10,186 bases of DNA from Lonsdalea britannica. GTDB taxonomy: Bacteria; Pseudomonadota; Gammaproteobacteria; Enterobacterales; Enterobacteriaceae. The position numbers and the translations under genes were made by a program. The notes under the pieces were generated by a model. That model was given only the letters and a program-made list of their open reading frames with translations. It was not told where the DNA came from and searched no databases. Of the stretch, positions 1-6,271 are shown in pieces. The stretch is taken from NCBI RefSeq assembly GCF_946477055.1, contig NZ_CAMKXG010000121.1, positions 1-10,186 of the forward strand. The letters run 5' to 3'. Position 1 is the stretch's first letter. Each line of letters begins with the position of its first letter.

Positions 1-580
1 CCGCCTGCGCCAGCCAGGTCGCCAGTTTCATGCTCCAGCCGGGCAGCGTCAGGTTCGACAGATTGACCGCCGTCCCCAACAGCAGGCCAATAATCATCGG
101 GTTGGCGAGGCTGGCGACCAGAATACCGGGCTTGAACGGTTCGCTGCCGGCGAAACTGTCATAGAAACTCTGAGCGCTGAACAGCAGCAGGCTGTGTACG
201 GCGAGGACGGTAAACAGCAATATCAGCCCTTCGCTGCCGTAAAGACCCGCCACCATCGCCAGGCCGATCAAGGCATTGTTGCCAAAGGAGGCGGTCAGTC
301 CGAAAGGCGTCGGGCGACCCAGACTGCGGTGGGCGAAGAGATTGACCGCGGCGAAGATCAGCAGCGCGGGAACGAAGTAGGCGGCCAGCAGCGTGGTGTT
401 CAGACCGTCGTGCAGCGGCGCATGGATCATGCCGGTAAACAGGACCATCGGCATGAACAGCTTGAAAGCCAGCACGCCCAGCGCTTTATTGGCGTGGGGA
501 TCGAGCGCGCCTCGGCGGGCCAGCGCGTAGCCGAGCAGGATCAAGAGAAAGATCGGCAGGATCGTTTGTGGGATGGCCAC
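1..580 (-). CDS. AEC-family (auxin efflux carrier-like) permease, N-terminal part
   Basis: This is an inner-membrane secondary transporter of the AEC family, whose bacterial members export or import small carboxylates and related metabolites; the substrate here is unknown. About 193 codons are visible and the C-terminal part lies beyond the left edge. The visible part starts MAIPQTILPI and is almost entirely hydrophobic, with about six membrane segments. It has the family's usual features: a first helix followed by a short basic turn (LARRGALDP), then KLFMPMVLFTG, and a glycine/asparagine-rich GLTASFGNNALIGL segment. The start is GTG at 580, because AAGGAGG lies 8 nt upstream (plus-strand 589-595) and no better in-frame start is seen. 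It is transcribed divergently from the LysR gene, so co-regulation is possible, for example efflux or uptake of a product of the neighbouring D-amino acid pathway. That link is inferred only from position. Confidence 0.85.
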   Translation of the reverse strand, partial: MAIPQTILPIFLLILLGYALARRGALDPHANKALGVLAFKLFMPMVLFTGMIHAPLHDGLNTTLLAAYFVPALLIFAAVNLFAHRSLGRPTPFGLTASFGNNALIGLAMVAGLYGSEGLILLFTVLAVHSLLLFSAQSFYDSFAGSEPFKPGILVASLANPMIIGLLLGTAVNLSNLTLPGWSMKLATWLAQA

Positions 581-615
581 GGCGGGCGCCTCCTTTTCAA
601 CATGGCGGAAGGTTA

Positions 616-644
616 TTAATAGCGACTCCGGCGTCGCTTGTCAG
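616..644 (-). promoter_or_regulatory. Predicted sigma-70 promoter of the AEC permease gene
   Basis: Reading the minus strand, CTGACA (644-639) and TATTAA (621-616) are separated by 17 nt, matching the consensus at 5 of 6 and 4 of 6 positions. The predicted transcription start is near 609, leaving a leader of about 29 nt before the GTG at 580. The position fits the gene well, but the call is by eye. Confidence 0.55.
621..638. promoter_or_regulatory. Inverted repeat inside the AEC promoter spacer, possible operator
   Basis: AGCGAC (621-626) and GTCGCT (633-638) are perfect inverted arms with a 6-nt centre. They occupy the space between the predicted -35 and -10 elements of the permease promoter, where a bound repressor would block RNA polymerase. 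Its sequence is unlike the TAAC-N5-GTTA sites nearby, so any factor binding here would probably not be the adjacent LysR protein. Confidence 0.35.
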
Positions 645-669
645 CGCGATTTTTGGCCCGTTTGGCCCC

Positions 670-699
670 TTGGCATACAAATTGCTAACTTTCTATAAC
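670..699 (+). promoter_or_regulatory. Predicted sigma-70 promoter of the LysR regulator gene
   Basis: TTGGCA (670-675) and TATAAC (694-699) are separated by 18 nt; shifting the -10 by one base to CTATAA gives 17 nt. The predicted start is near 706, about 50 nt before the regulator's ATG. The -10 region overlaps the LysR box at 696-708, which would suit negative autoregulation. Confidence 0.5.
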
Positions 700-708
700 C
701 TATTGTTA
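696..708. promoter_or_regulatory. LysR box, TAAC-N5-GTTA (T-N11-A), autoregulatory site
   Basis: TAAC (696-699) and GTTA (705-708) form a perfect inverted repeat with a 5-nt centre and fit the T-N11-A pattern typical of LysR-type binding sites. The site covers the -10 and start region of the regulator's own predicted promoter, where binding would repress transcription. The same half-sites and spacing recur at 1673-1685, downstream of the regulator gene, which makes a chance match less likely. Confidence 0.6.
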
Positions 709-754
709 AGCGTTCGATGGGACGACGACGCCGAAATGCCCACGAGGTTCGCCT

Positions 755-1675
755 ATGCAGTCGCTCAACCTACGTCAGATCGAAGTCTTTCGGGCGGTGA
801 TGATCACCGGTTCGATCAACGGCGCCGCTCAACTCTTGTACGTGTCCCAACCCGCCGTCAGCCGCATGTTGTCTCATACTGAGGCACGGATCGGCTTCCA
901 GCTTTTTGAACGGGTCAAAGGGCGGCTGTACCCCTCTCCCGAGGCGCGCAGCCTGTTCAGCGACGTCGAGTCCGTCTACCGCGATATACAGCGGGTCAAC
1001 ACCACGCTGCACAATCTGGTTCAGCAACGTCACGGCGTATTGCGCATCGCCAGCAGCCCCAGTCTGGGGCATCAGCTGGTGCCTGACGCCATCGCTGCCT
1101 TCCGACGGTGCAACGAAGATATTCTCGTCAGCCTGGAATGTCTGCGCCATGTCCTGCTGCGCGACAGGCTGCTCGACCAGCAGGCGGATCTCGGCATTTC
1201 TCTGTTTCCTATCGATCACCCCAATCTGCGCGCGGTGCCGCTAAGCTATATCCGGGTGATGGTGGTGTGCCCGGCGGATCATCCACTGACGCGTGTGTCG
1301 GCCAATGAGCTGCCCGACGCGCTGGCGGAGACGCCCTTCATCGGTTACGCCGCCGATACCCCCTTCCACAGCTTTATGAAGCAGGCGTTCGAACGCGTGG
1401 GTTTGCCCTACCGGCCGAGCATCGACGTCGACTCTCCGCATCACGCCTGCGCGCTGGTAAAAAACGGCACCGGTTTCTCCGTCGTCGACGAGATCTCTTT
1501 CCGTGCATCCGGCTCTGAGCGGATGGCGGTGCTGCCGATCCTCAACGAAGAACGCCTGACGATCAGTCTGGTTCACCTGCGGCGTGAGCCGTTGGCACAG
1601 TTTGCGCAGGTCTTTGTCGACAACCTGCGCGGTACGCTGGAAGAGGGCGGTTTTCACCTGTTCAACCTGGATTAA
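755..1675 (+). CDS. LysR-type transcriptional regulator
   Basis: A 306-residue LysR-family DNA-binding regulator of normal length. Residues about 4-63 form the winged helix-turn-helix (LRQIEVFRAVMITGSINGAA, then VSQPAVSRML, then LFERVKGRLYPS). A linker helix follows, then a periplasmic-binding-protein-like effector domain from about residue 90. The N-terminal wording resembles the OccR/NocR group, whose members sense amino acid derivatives, but that does not establish the effector here. The start is ATG at 755, with GAGG at 744-747, 7 nt upstream. It lies between the divergent permease and a D-amino acid catabolic operon, and matching T-N11-A palindromes occur at its own promoter and ahead of that operon. 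I infer that it activates the operon in response to a pathway substrate or product and represses itself. Its stop codon lies inside the downstream palindrome. Confidence 0.93.
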   Translation: MQSLNLRQIEVFRAVMITGSINGAAQLLYVSQPAVSRMLSHTEARIGFQLFERVKGRLYPSPEARSLFSDVESVYRDIQRVNTTLHNLVQQRHGVLRIASSPSLGHQLVPDAIAAFRRCNEDILVSLECLRHVLLRDRLLDQQADLGISLFPIDHPNLRAVPLSYIRVMVVCPADHPLTRVSANELPDALAETPFIGYAADTPFHSFMKQAFERVGLPYRPSIDVDSPHHACALVKNGTGFSVVDEISFRASGSERMAVLPILNEERLTISLVHLRREPLAQFAQVFVDNLRGTLEEGGFHLFNLD

Positions 1676-1689
1676 CATCAGGTTAATCC
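1669..1689. promoter_or_regulatory. LysR box with 8-bp perfect arms, GGATTAAC-N5-GTTAATCC
   Basis: GGATTAAC (1669-1676) and GTTAATCC (1682-1689) are perfect inverted arms around ATCAG. The core is TAAC-N5-GTTA, the same as at 696-708, and gives T1673-N11-A1685. The site overlaps the regulator's stop codon (TAA at 1673-1675). Its centre at 1679 is about 65 bp upstream of the predicted operon start near 1744, the usual place for a LysR recognition site at an activated promoter. No T-run follows, so it does not look like an intrinsic terminator. Confidence 0.65.
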
Positions 1690-1707
1690 CTACCGACAAA
1701 TAGGCAT

Positions 1708-1736
1708 ACGACAGGGGCTGCCGTAGCTCCCACAAT
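1708..1736 (+). promoter_or_regulatory. Weak predicted promoter of the catabolic/transport operon
   Basis: ACGACA (1708-1713) and CACAAT (1731-1736) each match the sigma-70 consensus at 4 of 6 positions and are separated by 17 nt, giving a start near 1744. Neither element is strong, as expected for an activator-dependent promoter. The main support is its distance from the LysR palindrome centred at 1679. An alternative -10 is TGTAAA at 1749-1754, which has no visible -35. Confidence 0.35.
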
Positions 1737-1749
1737 GGTCCTACACACT

Positions 1750-1777
1750 GTAAATGGTTTACCGACATCGGGTCGGT
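1750..1777. promoter_or_regulatory. Two adjoining palindromes in the operon leader
   Basis: GTAAA-TGG-TTTAC (1750-1762) is a perfect 13-bp palindrome. ACCGAC-N5-GTCGGT (1761-1777) is a perfect 17-bp palindrome that shares its first two bases with the end of the first one. Both lie downstream of the predicted start and upstream of the GGAGG at 1783-1787. They could be an additional operator or, for the GC-rich one, an RNA hairpin ending 5 nt before the ribosome binding site. The sequence alone does not decide between these. Confidence 0.35.
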
Positions 1778-1795
1778 CTTGTGGAGGAATACGGC

Positions 1796-2719
1796 ATGCG
1801 AGACATCGTTATCGGCGGCGCCCAGCTCGGGGCGATCCAAAAAAGCGACTCAAGAGAAAGCGTGGTCCAGCGCATGCTGGCGCTACTGGAGCAGGCCCGG
1901 CAGCAAGGCTGTGAGCTGGTGGTTTTCCCCGAGCTGGCGCTGACCACCTTTTTCCCCCGTTGGTTCATGGAAGATCAGCAGGAGGTCGATAGCTGGTTCG
2001 AGCGTGAAATGCCGAACGACGCGACCCGCCCGCTGTTCGATTTTTCCCGCGAACACGGCATTGCTATCACCTTCGGTTATGCGGAGCTGACGCCGGACGG
2101 CCATCATTACAACACGTCGATCCTGACCGATCGCCAGGGCAACATCGTCGGCAAATATCGCAAAGTCCATCTGCCGGGGCACGTCGAGTTCGACACCCAG
2201 CGCGACTTCCAGCATCTGGAAAAGCGCTATTTCGAACCGGGTGATTTCGGCTTCCCCACTTGGGAAACGCAGAACACGGTGATGGGCATGTGCATCTGCA
2301 ACGATCGTCGCTGGCCTGAAACCTATCGTGTGATGGGATTGCAGGGCGTTGAGCTGGTGACGTTGGGCTACAACACGCCGTCGGTGAACTCGCAGAATCG
2401 CGGCGAGGGTGAAGAACACCGCCTGTTCCATTCCGAGCTGTGCATGCAGGCCGGCGCTTACCAGAACGCCACTTGGGTCGTCGGCGTCGCCAAGGCCGGG
2501 GTGGAAGATGGTTTTCCGTTGATGGGCGGCAGCGTGATCATCGATCCGAACGGTTTTGTCGTGGCGCGCGCCAAGGGGCAGGACGATGAGCTGATCGTGC
2601 ATCGCTGCGATATGGATCTGTGCCAGTTCGGCAAGACCACGATCTTCGACTTTGCCCGTCACCGGCGTATTGAACACTACGGCATCATCACCCGCCAGAC
2701 CGGCGTTGAGCGTTCCTGA
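1796..2719 (+). CDS. N-carbamoyl-D-amino acid hydrolase (D-carbamoylase), nitrilase superfamily
   Basis: This cytoplasmic amidohydrolase is expected to convert N-carbamoyl-D-amino acids to D-amino acids, CO2 and ammonia. The product has 307 residues, close to the roughly 304 of the Agrobacterium enzyme. The Glu-Lys-Cys triad is present: E46 in FPELALTTFFPRW, K123 in KYRKVHLPGH and C168 in CICNDRRWPE. The conserved HLEKRYFEPGD segment (about residues 140-150) and a YNTP stretch also match D-carbamoylases rather than general nitrilases. The start is ATG at 1796, with GGAGG 8 nt upstream. An in-frame ATG at 1754 would add 14 residues but has no ribosome binding site and runs through the leader palindromes. 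It is the first gene of the operon, 15 nt before the D-amino acid aminotransferase gene. No hydantoinase gene is visible, so the N-carbamoyl substrate would have to be imported or made elsewhere. Confidence 0.9.
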   Translation: MRDIVIGGAQLGAIQKSDSRESVVQRMLALLEQARQQGCELVVFPELALTTFFPRWFMEDQQEVDSWFEREMPNDATRPLFDFSREHGIAITFGYAELTPDGHHYNTSILTDRQGNIVGKYRKVHLPGHVEFDTQRDFQHLEKRYFEPGDFGFPTWETQNTVMGMCICNDRRWPETYRVMGLQGVELVTLGYNTPSVNSQNRGEGEEHRLFHSELCMQAGAYQNATWVVGVAKAGVEDGFPLMGGSVIIDPNGFVVARAKGQDDELIVHRCDMDLCQFGKTTIFDFARHRRIEHYGIITRQTGVERS

Positions 2720-2734
2720 CCTGGAGAGTAAGCC

Positions 2735-3589
2735 ATGCGCACCGTATACCTGAACGGGGAGTTTGTGCCGGAGAACGAAGCGAAGATCTCGATCTTTGAC
2801 CGTGGCTTCACGTTCGCCGACGCGATCTACGAGGTCACCGCCGTGCTGCAAGGCCGGTTAGTGGATATTGAATTGCATCTGGCCCGCCTGCGCCGTTCGC
2901 TGAGCGAGCTGTCACTGACGCTCCCGCTGGATGACGCCGCGCTGTTGGCGATCCACCGCACGCTGATCGCCCGCAACGATCTGCAGGAGGGCCTAATCTA
3001 TATGCAGGTCAGCCGCGGCGTGGAAGATCGCAACTTCCAGTTCCCGCCTGCGGGAACGCCGCCGACGGTGGTGCTGTATACGCAGTCGAAAGTCGTGATC
3101 GATAGCCCGATGGCGGAGCGCGGCATGAACATCATCAGCCTGCCGGATCTGCGCTGGGGACGTTGCGACATCAAGACCACGCAGCTGCTGTATCCGTGTC
3201 TGGCGAAAGAGCAGGCGCGTGCGCAGGGCGCGGATGACGCCTGGCTGGTGAAAGACGGCTGGATAACTGAAGGCACGTCCAACAATGCGTTCATCGTGAC
3301 CCGCGATGGCGCGGTGGTCACGCGAGCGCTGTCGCATGCGTTGCTGCCCGGCATTACGCGCGGTTCCCTGCTCGCACTATTGAAGGCGCAGGGGCTGCGT
3401 TTCGAAGAACGCGCCTTTGCGCTGGATGAAGTCAAACAGGCCGCCGAAGCGTTCATTACCTCCTCCACCTCGTTTGTGTACCCGGTGGTGACGCTGGACG
3501 GCCAGCCCATCGGCGACGGTAAACCCGGGCCTCTGGCCCAGCGGTTACGCCGTCTCTATATCGACCATGCGCTGAGCGCATTGACATAA
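2735..3589 (+). CDS. Class IV PLP aminotransferase, D-amino acid aminotransferase type
   Basis: A 284-residue fold-type IV PLP enzyme, the size of bacterial D-amino acid aminotransferases. These transfer the amino group of D-amino acids to 2-oxo acids such as 2-oxoglutarate or pyruvate. Visible residues are Y32 in FADAIYEV, the PLP-binding lysine K147 in RCDIKTTQLL, E179 in WITEGTSNNAF, which contacts the pyridine nitrogen in the family, and the C-terminal TSSTSFVYPV segment. RCDIK and EGTSNN favour the D-amino acid type over branched-chain aminotransferase or aminodeoxychorismate lyase. The canonical Arg-x-His carboxylate-binding pair is changed: R99 is kept, but the histidine position is F101 (DRNFQFP), so substrate preference may be altered. 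The start is ATG at 2735, with GGAG at 2723-2726. Downstream of the D-carbamoylase it would use the released D-amino acid. The symbol dat would be reasonable but is withheld because of the altered motif. Confidence 0.85.
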   Translation: MRTVYLNGEFVPENEAKISIFDRGFTFADAIYEVTAVLQGRLVDIELHLARLRRSLSELSLTLPLDDAALLAIHRTLIARNDLQEGLIYMQVSRGVEDRNFQFPPAGTPPTVVLYTQSKVVIDSPMAERGMNIISLPDLRWGRCDIKTTQLLYPCLAKEQARAQGADDAWLVKDGWITEGTSNNAFIVTRDGAVVTRALSHALLPGITRGSLLALLKAQGLRFEERAFALDEVKQAAEAFITSSTSFVYPVVTLDGQPIGDGKPGPLAQRLRRLYIDHALSALT

Positions 3590-3674
3590 CCGGGCGGCAG
3601 GCCACGGCTTCCGGCAAACCGCTCTCTTTTAACGTGACCACACAGCAAGTCCCGACACCATTCGTTGCCCTTTT

Positions 3675-3680
3675 AAGGAG
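3675..3680 (+). promoter_or_regulatory. Ribosome binding site fixing the binding-protein start
   Basis: AAGGAG at 3675-3680 is 8 nt from ATG 3689. The in-frame GTG at 3680 overlaps this site and is too close to be the start. The 99-bp gap before the gene (3590-3688) shows no convincing terminator or promoter by eye, so transcription from upstream probably continues. Confidence 0.7.
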
Positions 3681-3688
3681 TGTTGAGA

Positions 3689-5287
3689 ATGAAAAAGTAT
3701 CCATCCCGTTCCTTGATTGCCTCTCTGCTGTTGCCGATCGGCCTGAGCGCCGCGCTGTTTTCCACGTCCTCGCTGGCTGCGGAGAAAACGCTGCACGCGG
3801 TGATGTCCTCCTCCCTGCGCGTACTGGATCCTATTGCGACTACCGCCCAGATCACCCGTAACCACGGCTACATGATTTACGACACGCTGATCGGTATGGA
3901 TGAGCATCAGGTTCCTAAACCGCAGATGGCCGACTGGACCGTGTCTCCCGACGGCCTGACCTATACCTTCACGTTACGCGACGGTCTGTTGTGGCATGAC
4001 GGCAAACCGGTGACCGCCGCGGACTGCGTCGCTTCCCTCAAGCGCTGGGCGCGTTACGACGTGGGCGGTCAGCTGATGATGAAGTACACCTCCGGCATCA
4101 CCGCCACCAATGACAAAACGATCGTCCTGACGCTGTCCAAACCGTTTGGCTATGTGCTGCAACTGTTAGCCAAACCTTCCTCCGTCGCGGCCTTCATGAT
4201 GCCGGAGCGTGTCGCCAATACGCCTGACGGCAAGATGATCACCGATTACACCGGATCCGGCCCGTATAAGTTCGTCGCCAGCGAATTCGATCCCGGCAAC
4301 CGCGTGGTCTACGAGAAGTTCCAGCAATACGTACCGCGCAAAGAGCCAGCCAGCGGCACCGCAGGCGGCAAAGTGGTCAAGGTCGATCGGGTGGAGTGGA
4401 TCAACATGCCGGATCGTATGACGGCGATCAACGCGCTCTCATCCGGCGATATCGACTTTATCGAACAGCTGCCGATCGATCTGTTGCCGATGGTGCAGGC
4501 CAATCCGGAACTGAAGTCCGGGGTGCTGAGCAAGCTCGGATCGCTGACCGGCGGACGCATGAACTTCCTCTATCCTCCGTTTGATAACCCGGATATTCGC
4601 CGCGCCGCGATGCTGGCGATGAGCCAGAAAGACGTGCTCGATGCGCTGGTGGGCAATCCGGAATACTTCAAGCTGTGCGCCTCTGTATTTGGCTGCGGCA
4701 CCGCGCTGGAGACACAGGCTGGCGGTGAGTCGTTGCTTAAAGGCGGAGACATCGAAGCGGCCAAGGCGCTGCTGAAGAAAGCGGGTTATGACGGCACGCC
4801 GGTGGTGATCATGCAGCCGACCGATGTCCCCAGCCAGGCGCCGCAGCCAGTGGTGGTGGCGCAGGCACTGCGCAAGGCAGGCTTCAACGTCTCTTTGCAG
4901 CCGATGGACTGGCAGACGCTGGTTTCGCGCCGGGCGAATCAGAACGCCCCGGCTCAGGGCGGATGGAACCTGTTCTTTACCTACTGGAACGCGGAAACCA
5001 TCTGGAACCCGGTGGTGAACCCGATGCTGGATGGCGGCGGACGGCAGGGCGCCTGGTTCGGCTGGCCGACCGATCCGAAAATGAACGAGCTGCGCGTGGC
5101 GTTCGCTACTGCTACCGAGCCCGCCAAACAGAAAGCGATTGCGGTAGACATCCAGAAACACGCGATGGATCAGGTCAGCTATATCCCGCTCGGCCAGTTC
5201 TACGACGTGGCGGTCTGGAGCAGCCGCATCAGCCACTTGATGACAGGGCCGTCCACGGTGTTCTGGAACGTCGAAAAAAGCGACTGA
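3689..5287 (+). CDS. ABC transporter substrate-binding protein, family 5 (peptide/opine type), exported
   Basis: This is the periplasmic solute receptor of the importer encoded just downstream. The product has 532 residues. The signal peptide spans about residues 1-30: basic start MKKYPSRS, hydrophobic core ASLLLPIGLSAALF, and an SLAA cleavage region before EKTLHAV. No lipobox cysteine is present, so the mature protein should be soluble. The SBP_bac_5 domain follows, with the typical DGLTYTFTLRDGLLWHDGKP region (W102) and a C-terminal FWNVEKSD end. A Cys-x5-Cys pair (C330 and C336, CASVFGCG) could form a disulfide in the periplasm. Related proteins bind di- and oligopeptides, glutathione, opines or nickel complexes. 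The neighbouring genes suggest a ligand with a blocked D-amino acid, such as an N-acyl- or N-carbamoyl-D-amino acid or a D-peptide, but the sequence does not show this directly. Confidence 0.9.
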   Translation: MKKYPSRSLIASLLLPIGLSAALFSTSSLAAEKTLHAVMSSSLRVLDPIATTAQITRNHGYMIYDTLIGMDEHQVPKPQMADWTVSPDGLTYTFTLRDGLLWHDGKPVTAADCVASLKRWARYDVGGQLMMKYTSGITATNDKTIVLTLSKPFGYVLQLLAKPSSVAAFMMPERVANTPDGKMITDYTGSGPYKFVASEFDPGNRVVYEKFQQYVPRKEPASGTAGGKVVKVDRVEWINMPDRMTAINALSSGDIDFIEQLPIDLLPMVQANPELKSGVLSKLGSLTGGRMNFLYPPFDNPDIRRAAMLAMSQKDVLDALVGNPEYFKLCASVFGCGTALETQAGGESLLKGGDIEAAKALLKKAGYDGTPVVIMQPTDVPSQAPQPVVVAQALRKAGFNVSLQPMDWQTLVSRRANQNAPAQGGWNLFFTYWNAETIWNPVVNPMLDGGGRQGAWFGWPTDPKMNELRVAFATATEPAKQKAIAVDIQKHAMDQVSYIPLGQFYDVAVWSSRISHLMTGPSTVFWNVEKSD

Positions 5288-5319
5288 TTACTGTGTGATT
5301 AATGCCTTCGGAGGTCCCT

Positions 5320-6261
5320 ATGCTTGGTTACTTCATTCGCCGCGTTCTGGCGGCGATCCCGGTGATGCTGGTGGTCGCGTTGTTTGTTTTCCTGCTGTTG
5401 CGGCTGTCACCGGGCGATCCGGCGGCGATCATCGCCGGCGACATGGCGACCCCGCAGCAACTGGAGGCGATCCGCGAAAGTCTGGGTCTGAATCAGCCGC
5501 TGTATCAGCAGTTTTTCGTGTGGATTTCACAGCTGCTGCGCGGCGATTTCAGCACGTCGTTGATGGCTCACACGCCGGTGCTGACCATGATCGGCCAGCG
5601 GCTGGAGCCGACGCTGAGCCTGGCGCTGGTGGCGATCGCCTTTACCATTTTGATCTCCGTGCCGCTGGGCGTACTGGCGGCATGGAAGCACGGCAGCTGG
5701 ATCGACAATCTGGTGATGTCGACTTCGGTGCTGGGCTTTTCGGTGCCGGTGTTCGTCATCGGCTATGTCTTGATCACGGTGTTTTCGCTCGAGCTGAGGT
5801 GGCTCCCGGTGCAGGGATTTAGCAGCATTACTCGCGGCGTGGGGCCTTTCGCCCAGCGCATCGTGCTGCCGGCGCTGACGCTGTCGTCGGTGTACATCGC
5901 GCTGGTGGCGCGCATGACCCGGGCCAGCGTGCTGGAAGTTCTGGGCGAAGACTATATCCGTACCGCTCGCGCCAAGGGGCTGGCGGAGATCCACGTGCTG
6001 TTCCGGCACGCGCTGCGCAACGCGATGATCCCGATCCTCACCGTGATCGGCACCGGCTTCGCGCTGATGATCTCCGGCGTCGTGGTGACCGAAAGCGTGT
6101 TCAATATCCCGGGGCTGGGACGGTTGATCGTCGATGCCGTACTGGCGCGTGACTATCCGGTGATTCAGGGCATGATCCTGCTGACCAGCGGGGTGTATGT
6201 CATCATCAACTTGTTGATCGATCTGTCTTATGCGATCAGCGATCCACGCATTCGTTACTGA
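5320..6261 (+). CDS. ABC transporter permease, DppB/OppB type
   Basis: The first inner-membrane permease of the importer, 313 residues, close to the usual DppB length. It opens with the MLGYFIRRVLAAIPVMLVV first helix, followed by the family's LSPGDPA and LGLNQPL motifs in the periplasmic part. The binding-protein-dependent permease domain follows, with the EAA loop that contacts the ATPase at about residues 208-235 (GEDYIRTARAKGL, then FRHALRNAMIPI). The end, SDPRIRY, is typical. The start is ATG at 5320, because GGAGG at 5310-5314 directs it; an in-frame ATG at 5302 lies upstream of that site. It is 32 nt after the binding protein gene and 10 nt before the second permease, with which it should form a heterodimer. 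Confidence 0.94.
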   Translation: MLGYFIRRVLAAIPVMLVVALFVFLLLRLSPGDPAAIIAGDMATPQQLEAIRESLGLNQPLYQQFFVWISQLLRGDFSTSLMAHTPVLTMIGQRLEPTLSLALVAIAFTILISVPLGVLAAWKHGSWIDNLVMSTSVLGFSVPVFVIGYVLITVFSLELRWLPVQGFSSITRGVGPFAQRIVLPALTLSSVYIALVARMTRASVLEVLGEDYIRTARAKGLAEIHVLFRHALRNAMIPILTVIGTGFALMISGVVVTESVFNIPGLGRLIVDAVLARDYPVIQGMILLTSGVYVIINLLIDLSYAISDPRIRY

Positions 6262-6271
6262 GGGCCTGGCT

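Noticed and set aside
194..619. A 141-codon plus-strand frame in the left part of the window
   Set aside because: It is antisense to the AEC permease, whose minus-strand frame encodes clear membrane segments and has a good ribosome binding site. The plus-strand product is Gln/Arg/Gly-rich.
652..668. Tandem direct repeat TTTGGCCC at 652-659 and 661-668
   Set aside because: It is two short copies only, with no link to a promoter element or a known site, so it is easily chance.
1669..1689. The palindrome at the regulator's 3' end as a rho-independent terminator
   Set aside because: The stem is AT-rich in its core, no T-run follows, and the half-sites match the LysR box upstream of the gene. 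Operator function is the better reading.
1691..1767. Direct repeat TACCGACA at 1691-1698 and 1760-1767
   Set aside because: Eight bases repeated once at 69-bp spacing could be chance. The second copy is already part of the leader palindromes.
1883..2851. A 322-codon open frame on the minus strand opposite the carbamoylase gene
   Set aside because: It is fully antisense to a gene with an intact catalytic triad. Its product is rich in His, Arg and Gln with no recognisable domain, as expected from GC-rich codon bias on the other strand.
3590..3688. Possible internal promoter or attenuator in the 99-bp gap before the binding-protein gene
   Set aside because: I found only weak 3-bp stems and no paired -35/-10 elements. 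Apart from the ribosome binding site nothing there can be supported by eye.
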